From: Eubacterium sp.
GTDB taxonomy: Bacteria; Bacillota; Clostridia; Lachnospirales; Lachnospiraceae
DNA length: 64,000 nucleotides
Assembly: GCA_021769425.1 (NCBI GenBank)
Contig: JAETSX010000051.1
Location: 38,584 to 102,583, forward strand
Reading direction: 5' to 3'
Under the pieces are notes generated by a model, which saw nothing but the letters and a program-made list of their open reading frames with translations, was not told the DNA's origin and did no database searches. This document shows, piece by piece, positions 27,935 through 36,879 of the stretch. The position numbers were made by a program, and so were the translations under genes. How positions within the stretch are numbered: position 1 is the stretch's first letter; each line of letters starts with the position of its first letter.

Positions 27935-28954
27935 ATGGCTAAGGATGTAACATTAGCAGATATTGCGGCAAGAGTTGGGGTAAGCAATGTTGCAGTTTCC
28001 AAAGCGTTGTCAGGAAAGCCGGGAGTCAGTGATGAGCTTAGGATGAGGATCAAACAGGTTGCGGAGCAGATGGGATATATCCCCAGCCAGTCGGGGAAAG
28101 GGGCGGCTGGCAAAACAGGAAATATCGGCGTGATTGTGCCGGAGCATTATTATGGATATTCCCTTTCCTTTTACGGGCAGTTGTATGCGAAAGTGGTCAG
28201 GGCGTTATATGACAACAGGTATTACGGCATTTTGGAACTGCTTTCCAAGAAAGATGAAGAAGAAAGCAATAGTCCTAAGGTGCTGCAGGACAGTAAGGTG
28301 GACGGACTGATTCTGATGGGGCAGTTAGGGGAGAAATATATTGAAAGGATCGTCAGCCAGACAGAGCTGCCGGTTTTTTTCCTTGACACTTACATGCCGT
28401 CCATTGCATTTGACACAGTAATTTCCGATGGGTATTACGGAACCTACCTTCTTACGGATTATCTGATCCGGCATGGGCACAGGAAAATAGGGTTTATCGG
28501 GAATGTAGACGCCACAAACAGCATTGCAGACCGGTTCTGGGGCTACAGAAAAGCCTTAAGGGAAAATAATATAACCTTTGAAAATGGATGGGAGATATCA
28601 GACCGCAGCAAATACGGGAAGATTTATGACAAGATACTGACCAGAAAAATTGAAATGGACGCCTATGTATGCAATTGCGATCTGTCGGCCTATACTTTGA
28701 TTCAGGATTTGGAGGAGCTTGGCTATTCGGTGCCGGAAGATGTGTCGGTTGTGGGGTTCGATGATTTTCTGCCGGGAAGCACAGAGAGAGAGGAAAGGAT
28801 TACCACTTACAGCGTTGACATGGAGCGGATGGCAGAGATATGCGTGAAGTCCCTGATCAAGAAAATAGAACATAAAGATTATGTGCAGGGCGTTCAGATT
28901 GTAACCGGAAAAATTGTGGAAAAGAAAACGGTAAGATCAAAAACAGAAGAATAG
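27935..28954 (+). CDS. LacI-family transcriptional regulator, 339 aa
   Basis: DNA-binding repressor that responds to a sugar. The N-terminal helix-turn-helix and hinge helix read VTLADIAARVGVSNVAVSKA, then LSGKPGVSDELRMRIKQVAE. The periplasmic-binding-protein-like ligand domain follows (NIGVIVPEHYYG, VDGLILMG, GHRKIGFIGNVDATNS, VSVVGFDDFLPGS). The start at 27935 has GGAGGATATCT. The downstream neighbour is a truncated sugar-binding lipoprotein, so its original regulon was probably that sugar transport operon, now partly deleted, and perhaps the GH1-ManA gene beyond it. Confidence 0.93.
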   Translation: MAKDVTLADIAARVGVSNVAVSKALSGKPGVSDELRMRIKQVAEQMGYIPSQSGKGAAGKTGNIGVIVPEHYYGYSLSFYGQLYAKVVRALYDNRYYGILELLSKKDEEESNSPKVLQDSKVDGLILMGQLGEKYIERIVSQTELPVFFLDTYMPSIAFDTVISDGYYGTYLLTDYLIRHGHRKIGFIGNVDATNSIADRFWGYRKALRENNITFENGWEISDRSKYGKIYDKILTRKIEMDAYVCNCDLSAYTLIQDLEELGYSVPEDVSVVGFDDFLPGSTEREERITTYSVDMERMAEICVKSLIKKIEHKDYVQGVQIVTGKIVEKKTVRSKTEE

Positions 28955-28985
28955 AGTCATGGGGAATGCATGTCATTTTCGGTTT

Positions 28986-29012
28986 AAGAGCAATTAAGAT
29001 TGCTCTTTTTTT
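28986..29012 (+). terminator. Terminator after the LacI gene
   Basis: AAGAGCAAT / ATTGCTCTT 9-bp perfect stem with a TAAG loop, followed by a T-run. Confidence 0.8.
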
Positions 29013-29345
29013 ATGCAAAAAATTAAAATAAATGTAATTTAATTAATTTATTAATCCGTTATAAGTTTATAAATTAATTAAATTAGAGAAATAATTATAT
29101 ATAATGCACAAAAATAAAAGCATAAAATTAGCGTTAATAACGAAAAAATACATAATACAGAAGTAAGTATTAACAAGTATATTAATTTAATTATAGTTAA
29201 ATTAATATTAAAAACTTAAAATATTAACAAATTGAATTAAGATAAAATAAACTGCTGGAAATGGAATAAAAAGCAGTGTGAAGTTCCAAAGCCAAAATAT
29301 GTCCATTAAGGTGTCATGGCCTTAAAATAAAAAAGAAAAAGGAGA
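29013..29345 (+). promoter_or_regulatory. Extremely A/T-rich leader of the sugar-binding lipoprotein gene
   Basis: A gap of about 330 bp composed almost wholly of A and T. It includes a perfect 10-bp inverted repeat ATTAATTTAA / TTAAATTAAT (29181-29206) and several TTAATT tracts. No coding sequence was seen. A promoter and a LacI-type operator are expected here, but no one pair of hexamers stands out. Confidence 0.45.
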
Positions 29346-29351
29346 GAAACT

Positions 29352-30380
29352 ATGAAAAAGAAAACTTTGAAGAGAGTACTTGCAGCTTCACTTGCAGCGG
29401 TTATGGCAATGCCATTATCCGCATGCGGAAACAAGGAGCAGGAGAAGAAAGAGGATGGGCAGGCAATGGATGTGACCATTGACCAGATTAAACTGGGAGA
29501 GGATTACACGGACATTGAGGCAAACCTAAAGTTCCTGACTCACAAAACGGATGCCGTAGACACTACATTCAAAGGCTACATAGAAGAGTTTCAGAAATTA
29601 TATCCGAAAATCAATATCGAATATGAAGGAATCACAAATTATGCAGATGATATGCAGACACGCCTTACCACCGGCGACTGGGGTGATATCTGCATGGTTC
29701 CAATGACTGTTGATAAGGATGAATTAGGAAATTATTTTACAAAATTGGGAGACAAAAAGACCCTTGCCGGGAGCTATGAAGAGAATATGCTGAATAATTA
29801 CGCATATCAGGATAATGTATACGGCATTCCTTCCATGGCCAATGTTCAGGGAATTGTATACAACAGAGCAGTGTTTAAAAAGGCAGGAATTAAGGACCTT
29901 TCAAAGACGCCGGATGAGTTTCTGAATACGCTGCAGCAGATTAAGGATAAGACAGATGCTATTCCGCTGTATACCAATTTTGCGGCAGGCTGGACGATGA
30001 CGGCATGGGACGCATACATTGACGGCGGCGCTACAGGAGATGCGGATTTCGCTAACAATGGCCTTACAAAGGGGCAGAATCCTTTCTCAGACAGAGGAGA
30101 TGGAACCGGCCCGTATGCTGTGTACAATACATTGTATGAAGCGGTAAAAAGAGGGCTTACCGAAGAAGATTCCACTACCACTGACTGGGAAGGCAGCAAA
30201 GGTATGATAAATAAAGGCGAAATTGGCTGTATGGCTCTTGGATCATGGTCTGTCATACAGATGCAGCAGGCAGGCGACAATGCAGATGATATCGGCTATA
30301 TGGCATTTCCAATCACAGTGAATACCGTGTGTTCCAATGGTGGGAGAGGACGTTTCCAGAAGCGAAGTTTCATTATGTAA
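29352..30380 (+). pseudogene. Sugar ABC transporter substrate-binding lipoprotein, 3'-truncated by a deletion
   Basis: The N-terminus is a lipoprotein signal (LKRVLAASLAAVMAMPLSAC, lipobox LSAC with Cys25). The following ~300 residues match family 1 solute-binding proteins: FKGYIEEFQKLYPKINIEYE, YGIPSMANVQGIVYNRAVFK, GKIGCMALGSW-like end. After YMAFPITVN the reading departs from the family and stops after 18 unrelated residues. Such proteins are normally about 420-450 residues, so roughly a quarter is missing. The two permease genes that should follow are absent. The start follows AAAGGAGAG. It might still be secreted, but sugar binding is unlikely. Confidence 0.85.
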
Positions 30381-31264
30381 ATGGAGGAATCGGCGGAACC
30401 ACATCCCATTTTGGGATTTCCAGGGTAATCACAGATATGCTGATGTATCAGCCGGATCTGGTGGTGGTGGATTTCAGTGTGAATGATGGGGCGGATACAT
30501 TTTTTCAGGAAACCTATGAGGGCCTGCTGAGGAAAATCCTGACCTGGAAGTCTGAACCGGCGGTTCTTCTTTTGAATAATGTCTTTTATGACACCGGTGA
30601 AAATGCCCAGAAGTTTCACAATGCCGTAGGGGACTGGTACCATGTGCCCCATGTGAGCATAAAGGATACCCTGTACCAGAAGATGAAATCTGGCATGTAT
30701 ACGAGAGAAGAGCTGACCCAGGATGGCTTGCATCCCAATGATAAAGGGCATGAGCTGCTGGCCAAAGAGCTGATTGGATTTTTAGAACAGGTTCGGGCAG
30801 AGATGGACGAACAGGAAACAGAAGCGCGGTTTCCAGAGCCTATGACAAAGAATGCTTATGAGCAGGCGAAGCGGCTGACAATCCGTGAAATATCGCCGGA
30901 GCTTCTAGGGTTCCGGGCAGACACGGAGGAGAAAAAGGGCCATCTGGATATTTTCAGGAATGGTTGGATTGGAAAAAGGGCAGGTGAGAAAATTATATTT
31001 GAAGTTACGGCGTCCTGCATTGCCGTTCAGTACCGGAAAACCATAGCAAAGCCTGCCTTGCGGGCGAGATTGGTTTTAGACGGCGGTGAAGAAAATGTAC
31101 ATATATTAGATGGAAACTTTCAAGAGGACTGGGGAGATTGCCTTTACCTGGAGCCGGTTCTTCATCACGGAGAGCGGGTGAACCATCGTTTGGAGATAGA
31201 GGTTCTGAATGATGGAGCGGAAAATGCAGCGCCATTTTATCTATTGTCGTTGATTATCGCCTGA
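30329..31264 (+). pseudogene. SGNH/GDSL-type hydrolase, 5'-truncated by the same deletion
   Basis: The reading begins abruptly in mid-domain (VFQWWERTFPEAKFHYVNGG). It contains the later SGNH blocks: NGGIGGTTSHFG (Gly block), VVVDFSVND (Asn block) and LTQDGLHPNDKGHELL (catalytic Asp and His). The N-terminal GDS block with the nucleophile serine is absent, as are a credible start and ribosome site; the GTG at 30329 lies in the junction. The C-terminal ~120 residues form an extra beta-rich domain. It would have been a carbohydrate esterase of the adjacent sugar operon. Confidence 0.82.
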
Positions 31265-31276
31265 ATGATATAGTTT

Positions 31277-31378
31277 GCCGCAAATGGCATTCAAGTGCAG
31301 ACAAATCTTATGCCAGTAAATGGATGCATACTGGCGCTTGAATTGCGTTTGCGGCTATTTTTGTACCCTTTTTTAAGG
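31277..31378 (+). terminator. Imperfect long hairpin and T-tracts after the SGNH remnant
   Basis: GCCGCAAA..ATTCAAG.GC (31277-31298) pairs with GC.CTTGAAT..TTTGCGGC (31334-31355), and TATTTTTG then CCCTTTTTT follow. Probably the terminator of the former sugar operon. Confidence 0.5.
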
Positions 31379-31438
31379 TTATTTATAAGTAATACTAATA
31401 TATATATATATAAAATAATAATAAAAGGAGGAACCAAG

Positions 31439-33766
31439 ATGTTTCCAGAGAATTTTGCATGGGGCGTTGCCAGCAGCGCATACCAAATAGAAGGAAGAGA
31501 CAAGGAAGATGGTGCGGGAACTTGTATCTGGGACACTTTTGCCAAAGAAGGAAAGGTATTTGAAAACCAGGACGCCATGGTAAGCTGTGACCATATCCAC
31601 CGTTACAAAGAGGATTTTGCATTGATGCGGCTTCTTGGAGTGAAGCATTACCGCTTTTCCTTAAGCTGGAGCCGGATTATGCCCAAGGGCACGGGGGAAA
31701 TTAATCAGAAAGCCATAGACTTGTATCGGGATATGATACTGGAAATGAAAAAAAACGGCATCAAACCCTACATTACCATGTTCCACTGGGAATTTCCCCA
31801 GGCTCTTCAGGACAAAGGAGGGTGGGTAAACCGGGAATCCGTGGAGTGGTTTGCAGAATATGCAAAAGCAGTGGCAGAGAATTTTTCTGATTTGTGTGAA
31901 TATTTTATTACTTTTAATGAACCCCAGTGCTTTATCGGCCTTGGAAATCTCACCGGCGTTCATGCGCCGGGGCTGAAGCTTCCCATCCGGGATACGTTCC
32001 AGATGGCGCATCATATGCTGATGGCTCATGGAAAAGCAACTCTTGCCCTGCGGAAATATGCCAAAAGGGAAATAAAGATCGGGTATGCGCCCACCTGCAG
32101 CGTGGCCTACCCTTATCTTAAAACCGGCGCTGACTATGATCCGGCGGATATTGAAGCGGCCAGAAAGGTTTACTTTGGGATGAATCAGGAACTTCATAAC
32201 TGGACCTGGAACGTAAGCTGGTTTTCTGACCCGATTTTCCTTGGGGCTTATCCTAAGGAAGGGCTGGAAAAGTATAAAGATTATCTGCCGGAAATTACAG
32301 AAGAAGATATGAAGCTGATTTCCCAGCCCCTGGATTTTATGGGGCAGAATATTTACAACGGCTATCCGGTTCGCGCCGGGGCAGACGGAAAGCCGGAATA
32401 TGTGTCCCGTGCGCCGGGCCACAGCAAAACAGCGGTCCAGTGGCCGGTAACGCCAGAGTGTCTGTACTGGGGCGTGAAATTCCTTTATGAGCGTTACAAA
32501 ACGCCCATTTATATTACGGAAAATGGCATGTCCTGCCACGATATGGTATCGTCAGACGGCAGGGTCCATGACCAGAACCGGATTGATTTTCTGGATGCAT
32601 ATTTGAGCAGGCTGTCTAAAGTGTTTGAGGAAGGCGTGGAGTTCCGGGGATATTTTGTCTGGACGTTTCTGGATAATTTTGAATGGGAAAAAGGCTACAA
32701 TGAGCGGTTTGGGCTGGTGTATGTGGATTTTGCCACCCAAAGGCGCATTCCGAAGGATTCTGCCTTCTGGTACCAGAAGGTGATGGAAACAAACGGAGCC
32801 TGCCTGTCCGGGATAAGAACAGATAAAGAGAATCATGAAATCCTGTTTTTGAATCCGGTATTTACCCACAATATCTGGGGCGGCAGCCGCCTGAAAGAGG
32901 ATTTCCGGTATCCGGTTACAGGGGAGGATATCGGGGAATGCTGGGGGATTGCAGCCCATCCCAACGGAGACTGTACGGTGAAAGAGGGTGCCTTTGCCGG
33001 GAAAAAACTGTCAGAGTTGTGGAAAGAGGAGCCGGAATTATTCGGCAATGTGGAGAAGGATCGTTTTCCCCTGCTGATTAAGATTATTGACGCCAAAGAT
33101 GATCTGAGCATTCAGGTGCACCCTGACGACGCCTATGCCAATGCCAGGGAAAATGGTTCTCTGGGCAAGACGGAATGCTGGTACATTATGGACTGTCCAA
33201 AGGGCGCGTCTTTGGTGATTGGCCATAATGCGAAAAACAAGGAAGAACTCTCAGATATGATTCATCACGGCAGGTGGCAGGAATTTATCCGGGAGATTCC
33301 GGTGAAAAAGGGAGACTTTATTCAGATTGATCCGGGAACGGTCCATGCCATCAAAGGCGGGCTGATGATTTTAGAAACCCAGCAAAACAGCGACATTACC
33401 TACCGTGTTTATGATTATGACAGGCTTTCGGACGGCCGGCCCAGGGAGCTTCATGTGGAAAAAAGCATTGATGTCATTACCGCCCCGGCCAAATCTGCGG
33501 CGGACAGCGTAATCGGCACGGAAAATGTGCCGAAGAACAGGCTGTGCCCGCTGTATTCCTGTGAGTTTTACGAAGTATTTGAACTGGATTTGGATGGGAA
33601 CGCCTCCTTTGAACAGGAATATCCATTCCTGCTGATGAGCGTGATTGAGGGAGACGGGCTGCTGAACGGGCGTCTTGTGAAGAAAGGGGATCATCTGATT
33701 CTGCCGGAAGGATTTGGGGAGGTAAAGCTGCAGGGAAAGCTTAAGGGGATTTGTTCGGCGGTGTAA
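31439..33766 (+). CDS. Fusion of GH1 beta-glycosidase and class I mannose-6-phosphate isomerase, 775 aa
   Basis: Residues 1 to ~455 are a complete GH1 enzyme: FPENFAWGVASSAYQIEG, acid/base Glu161 in FITFNEP, nucleophile Glu361 in YITENG, and WTFLDNFEWEKGYNERFGL, which resembles plain beta-glucosidases rather than the 6-phospho class. After an ~11-residue linker, residues ~466-775 are a complete cupin isomerase: LNPVFTHNIWGGSRL, the zinc ligands in SIQVHPDD (Gln559, His561), GKTECWYI (Glu579) and the PGTVHAI histidine. Normally these are separate proteins of ~450 and ~310 residues. AAAGGAGG precedes the ATG at 31439. A joint role in manno- or glucoside use is inferred. Confidence 0.9.
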   Translation: MFPENFAWGVASSAYQIEGRDKEDGAGTCIWDTFAKEGKVFENQDAMVSCDHIHRYKEDFALMRLLGVKHYRFSLSWSRIMPKGTGEINQKAIDLYRDMILEMKKNGIKPYITMFHWEFPQALQDKGGWVNRESVEWFAEYAKAVAENFSDLCEYFITFNEPQCFIGLGNLTGVHAPGLKLPIRDTFQMAHHMLMAHGKATLALRKYAKREIKIGYAPTCSVAYPYLKTGADYDPADIEAARKVYFGMNQELHNWTWNVSWFSDPIFLGAYPKEGLEKYKDYLPEITEEDMKLISQPLDFMGQNIYNGYPVRAGADGKPEYVSRAPGHSKTAVQWPVTPECLYWGVKFLYERYKTPIYITENGMSCHDMVSSDGRVHDQNRIDFLDAYLSRLSKVFEEGVEFRGYFVWTFLDNFEWEKGYNERFGLVYVDFATQRRIPKDSAFWYQKVMETNGACLSGIRTDKENHEILFLNPVFTHNIWGGSRLKEDFRYPVTGEDIGECWGIAAHPNGDCTVKEGAFAGKKLSELWKEEPELFGNVEKDRFPLLIKIIDAKDDLSIQVHPDDAYANARENGSLGKTECWYIMDCPKGASLVIGHNAKNKEELSDMIHHGRWQEFIREIPVKKGDFIQIDPGTVHAIKGGLMILETQQNSDITYRVYDYDRLSDGRPRELHVEKSIDVITAPAKSAADSVIGTENVPKNRLCPLYSCEFYEVFELDLDGNASFEQEYPFLLMSVIEGDGLLNGRLVKKGDHLILPEGFGEVKLQGKLKGICSAV

Positions 33767-33824
33767 AAAGCGCAGGCGGTAAAACAGCGGCGGATCAGCA
33801 AAGCAGCGGGAGAAAGAAAAATCT

Positions 33825-33966
33825 GTAACAGTTCAGCCCAGGACTTTGCACTTGCTGCAAAGTCCGTGAGAATGTGTAGATTGAGCCAGGAATCCAGCCC
33901 TTTGCTGAAAGCAAACTTTAAATGGGCTGGATTCTGTAACAGTGAGGGCAAAGGCTGAACTGTTAC
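33825..33966 (+). mobile_element. 142-bp MITE, copy C
   Basis: Perfect 14-bp terminal inverted repeats (GTAACAGTTCAGCC / GGCTGAACTGTTAC) and the perfect 8-bp target duplication AAAAATCT (33817-33824 and 33967-33974). Same orientation as copy B. It lies 58 bp downstream of the GH1-ManA gene. Confidence 0.92.
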
Positions 33967-34048
33967 AAAAATCTTAAAATGATATCATCAAATGATTGCG
34001 CTTGCAATTAAAATATGCTAGTATAAAAATACAAAATTCAACAAGGAG

Positions 34049-34082
34049 GCAAAGGCAGGAGAACCGATACTCCTGCCTTTGC
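34049..34082 (+). other. Perfect 13-bp hairpin without T-tract
   Basis: GCAAAGGCAGGAG (34049-34061) / CTCCTGCCTTTGC (34070-34082) with an 8-nt loop. No uridine run follows, so it may be an RNA structure in the leader of the next gene pair rather than a terminator. Its 5' arm follows a GGAGG that has no ORF behind it. Confidence 0.5.
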
Positions 34083-34122
34083 TGTATGATCCTGAAGTCG
34101 TTTTGCCCGTATGCCGGATATG

Positions 34123-34290
34123 GAATGAAATGTATCGCGGATCAGCGGATAAGTAAGAATGAAATGCATCGCGGATCAGCGGATAAGTAAGAATGAAATG
34201 CATTGTGGATCAGCGGATAAGAATGAAATGCATCGCGGATCAGCGGATAAGTAAGAATGAAATGCATCGCGGATCAGCGGATAAGAATGA
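34123..34290 (+). repeat. Five tandem units of 34 or 30 bp
   Basis: Units start GAATGAAATGCAT at 34123, 34157, 34191, 34221 and 34255 and each contain GCGGATCAGCGGATAA or a close variant. Units three and five lack a GTAA, so they are 30 bp long. The block ends 15 bp before the ATG of the next gene and supplies the start of its leader. Confidence 0.9.
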
Positions 34291-34305
34291 GGAGAGATAG
34301 AAGGA

Positions 34306-34683
34306 ATGGAAAATAAAAATAGATTGTCAATGATGATAGTTCTGATTATTATGCTGTTTCTGTATATGATAGGCGTGGTGGAGATTGCAGATACAACGAA
34401 TTTTGCGTTTACTTTTGCTGCGCTGATATTCAGCATTGCAATGGCAGTGGATACTTTTGCAGACGAAAATAAAATAGCAGAGAGAATTGCTTTTGTTCTG
34501 GAGCTTTTGGCGCTGCTGCTGGTTGTCTTAATCCCGAACCTGAAAGATTTCAGTTTTCTCCAAAAAATGATGGATGTACTGGATACCAATGTGTTGTTGA
34601 TTCTGGCATTGTTTTTTACCTTTGCAGGACAATGGGCGACAGAAATAAAGATAAAGGATATGAAAAAAAACGGGGGGAATTAG
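34306..34683 (+). CDS. Unrecognised small membrane protein, 125 aa
   Basis: No family recognised. Four hydrophobic segments can be seen: about residues 8-26 (MMIVLIIMLFLYMIGVV), 32-48, 62-78 (AFVLELLALLLVVLIP) and 93-108 (VLLILALFFTFAGQW). A short hydrophilic C-terminus (KIKDMKKNGGN) follows. Acidic residues lie between segments two and three (VDTFADENKIAERI). The ribosome site is GAGAGATAGAAGGA before 34306. The stop is followed after one base by the next gene, so the two are surely one operon and their products may work together at the membrane. Confidence 0.7.
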   Translation: MENKNRLSMMIVLIIMLFLYMIGVVEIADTTNFAFTFAALIFSIAMAVDTFADENKIAERIAFVLELLALLLVVLIPNLKDFSFLQKMMDVLDTNVLLILALFFTFAGQWATEIKIKDMKKNGGN

Positions 34684-34684
34684 A

Positions 34685-35776
34685 ATGTTTTCAAATGATA
34701 AAACGTATGAAGTAACGTTAAGAAGCGCATCAGATATCAATTTGTCGAACTGGCAGATCACAAAAACAGTGGATACGATGACGATGGTGAACAATAAATT
34801 TGTCATTTTGTCTGAGATTAACAAGCTTTTGGAGAAGGGGGTGGATAAGAAAGATATATTTGTAACAGACCGATCTTTTCTGATTTCCACAAGTTACAAA
34901 ACTTATTTTGAAACAGGAAACGTCCTTTCCCCAAGCCGGCAGGATGTGTTGAAAATGTGCAGTCTGGGACGTTTTTATACCATGGAGCCCAATGAAGATA
35001 TCTGTAAAATCAATTGTCTTTTCGAACTTTACAAAAAATTAAATTCTATTGTAAATAATTATTTAAAATGCAGGATATGGAGCGTTTATTTAGCTGAAAG
35101 TTTCTCGGTATTGTTTCAGGATTCTTTGGAGCAGGCTTGTGAAACACTGCTGGAAGGGGTCTTAGAGCAGGTTTGGAAAAAAATCGGAAAGGCCAGAGCT
35201 GATGAAATGGAAAAATACAATAAAATGATCCGAGAGCTTGAAAAACAAAAAGAGAATTCCCTGATAAGGGGCAGAGACAGATTTAAAAAGGCAATGGAAG
35301 AAAGCAGGACAGTTTTTGCCAATACCTATAACAGGCTGGAGCGGCCGGTGGTTGGCGTGTATTATCAGGAATGGCATGCCATAGAGATTATAAATGCGGA
35401 TCAGATGTTTAAGAACGGCGAGGAATCGGATACTCAGATCCGGTTAAGGCAGATAACTAAAAACAGCCCGGTGCTTATCGCATTGCTGGTAACAGGCCCC
35501 ATGGTAGGATTTTTGGGGTATTTATGTTACCGGGATCATAAGGTGAACAGGCCCAAAGATACCCAGAATAATTTAAGCATCCCGGGGAATTCTTCTGCAG
35601 TAATTGATAATATTATCGGAACTGAAACCGGAAATCTGGTGAATGAAGAAGAGGCGCCGGAAATTGATTCACAGATTAAAGAAATGGCGCAGCATAATTT
35701 TTCCAAATTAGAGAATGTAACAAACCCCAGGGTGATGGAGATGGAAATGAAGATAGAAGTAAATATCAGGGGGTAG
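34685..35776 (+). CDS. Unrecognised protein with coiled coil and one membrane helix, 363 aa
   Basis: No family recognised. Residues 1 to ~165 are a mixed soluble region; ~170-215 is strongly charged and helical (RADEMEKYNKMIRELEKQKE), probably coiled coil. One hydrophobic helix lies at about 262-284 (PVLIALLVTGPMVGFLGYL), followed by a polar, acidic tail of ~80 residues. There is no signal peptide, so the large N-terminal part is probably cytoplasmic with the tail outside. GGGGGAATTAGA provides the ribosome site within the end of the previous gene. A partner role with the four-helix protein is inferred from the one-base spacing. Confidence 0.65.
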   Translation: MFSNDKTYEVTLRSASDINLSNWQITKTVDTMTMVNNKFVILSEINKLLEKGVDKKDIFVTDRSFLISTSYKTYFETGNVLSPSRQDVLKMCSLGRFYTMEPNEDICKINCLFELYKKLNSIVNNYLKCRIWSVYLAESFSVLFQDSLEQACETLLEGVLEQVWKKIGKARADEMEKYNKMIRELEKQKENSLIRGRDRFKKAMEESRTVFANTYNRLERPVVGVYYQEWHAIEIINADQMFKNGEESDTQIRLRQITKNSPVLIALLVTGPMVGFLGYLCYRDHKVNRPKDTQNNLSIPGNSSAVIDNIIGTETGNLVNEEEAPEIDSQIKEMAQHNFSKLENVTNPRVMEMEMKIEVNIRG

Positions 35777-35998
35777 GAAGCCGGGCTCTGCAAAATAATC
35801 CGCTGCGGATACCTCAGAAAAAATTAATAAAATTTTGCGTATATTTATTCCTAAATTCTCCCATAGTGTGATATACTGTAACGGAGTTTTGTCTGATATC
35901 CGAAATTTTGCCGGTTTGTTCCTGCAAAGCATTTGATTTCCTGCAGCGGTGCGGAAAAAGAAAATTGTCGGATACGCTTTCAGAAAGGATAAAGGATA

Positions 35999-36829
35999 AT
36001 GTTAGAAATTTTAAAAGCAGTAGTATACGGAATTGTGGAAGGGATTACGGAATGGCTTCCGGTCAGCAGCACTGGTCATATGATTTTGCTGGAAGAAATC
36101 ATGCCCATGAAGGTTTCCCAGGATTTTTGGAACATGTTTCTTGTGGTGGTTCAGTTAGGGGCGATTCTGGCGGTGGTTCTGTTGTTCTGGAATAAAATCT
36201 TTCCCCTGAAGAGAACCCGGAGAGGGCAGTTAAAGATTGACTGGAACATTATGAACCTGTGGGGCAAGATTATTGTGGCATGCATTCCGGCGGCTATCGT
36301 CGGCGTGCTGTTTGACGATTGGCTGGAAGAGCATTTGTATAATTTCTGGGTGGTTGCAGTGATGCTCATTGCAGTGGGAATTATTTTCATTATTGTGGAA
36401 AACCGGAACCGGGGCGTGAAGCCGATGATCCGTACCACCGATGAACTGGATTATAAAGTGGCTCTTATCATCGGGCTGTTCCAGCTTGCAGCTGCAGTAT
36501 TTCCGGGAACCTCCCGTTCCGGCGCAACCATTATCGGCGCGCTGATGATTGGAGTGTCCCGCACCGTGGCGGCGGAATTTACCTTTTATCTGGCAATCCC
36601 TGTAATGTTCGGCGCAAGTTTCCTGAAATTATTAAAGTTTGGTTTTGCCTTTACCGGGATGGAGCTTGGAATTCTGCTGACCGGAATGCTGGTATCTTTT
36701 GTGGTATCCATTGTGGTAATCCGTTTCCTGATGGGGTATATTAAGAAACATGATTTCAAAGTATTCGGATGGTACCGGATTATTTTGGGTGCAGTTGTGC
36801 TGCTGTATTTTGGTGTGATTGCGGTATGA
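35999..36829 (+). CDS. uppP: Undecaprenyl-diphosphatase, 276 aa
   Basis: Membrane phosphatase that recycles the lipid carrier of cell-wall synthesis and confers bacitracin tolerance. Signature blocks are GIVEGITEWLPVSSTGHMIL (residues ~9-28) and FPGTSRSGATIIGALMIGVS (~165-184), the two conserved catalytic loops of the BacA/UppP family. About eight membrane helices; length is normal. The start at 35999 follows AAAGGATAAAGGAT. Its stop overlaps an ATG that is in frame with pth, so translation could be coupled. Its presence complements the bce-type bacitracin module elsewhere in the window. Confidence 0.95.
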   Translation: MLEILKAVVYGIVEGITEWLPVSSTGHMILLEEIMPMKVSQDFWNMFLVVVQLGAILAVVLLFWNKIFPLKRTRRGQLKIDWNIMNLWGKIIVACIPAAIVGVLFDDWLEEHLYNFWVVAVMLIAVGIIFIIVENRNRGVKPMIRTTDELDYKVALIIGLFQLAAAVFPGTSRSGATIIGALMIGVSRTVAAEFTFYLAIPVMFGASFLKLLKFGFAFTGMELGILLTGMLVSFVVSIVVIRFLMGYIKKHDFKVFGWYRIILGAVVLLYFGVIAV

Positions 36830-36879
36830 TCAGATTATTTCAGAAGTTACGGAAGGAAAAAAGAGAAGAGGAGAACATC

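Noticed and set aside
33691..33951. Minus-strand ORF (HLKFAFSKGLDSWLNLHIL) that recurs near 27.8 kb
   Set aside because: The repeated peptide is only the MITE translated in its open antisense frame.
36826..36879. Upstream in-frame ATG for pth overlapping the uppP stop
   Set aside because: The added 18 residues are charged and outside the family. The ATG at 36880 has a better ribosome site.
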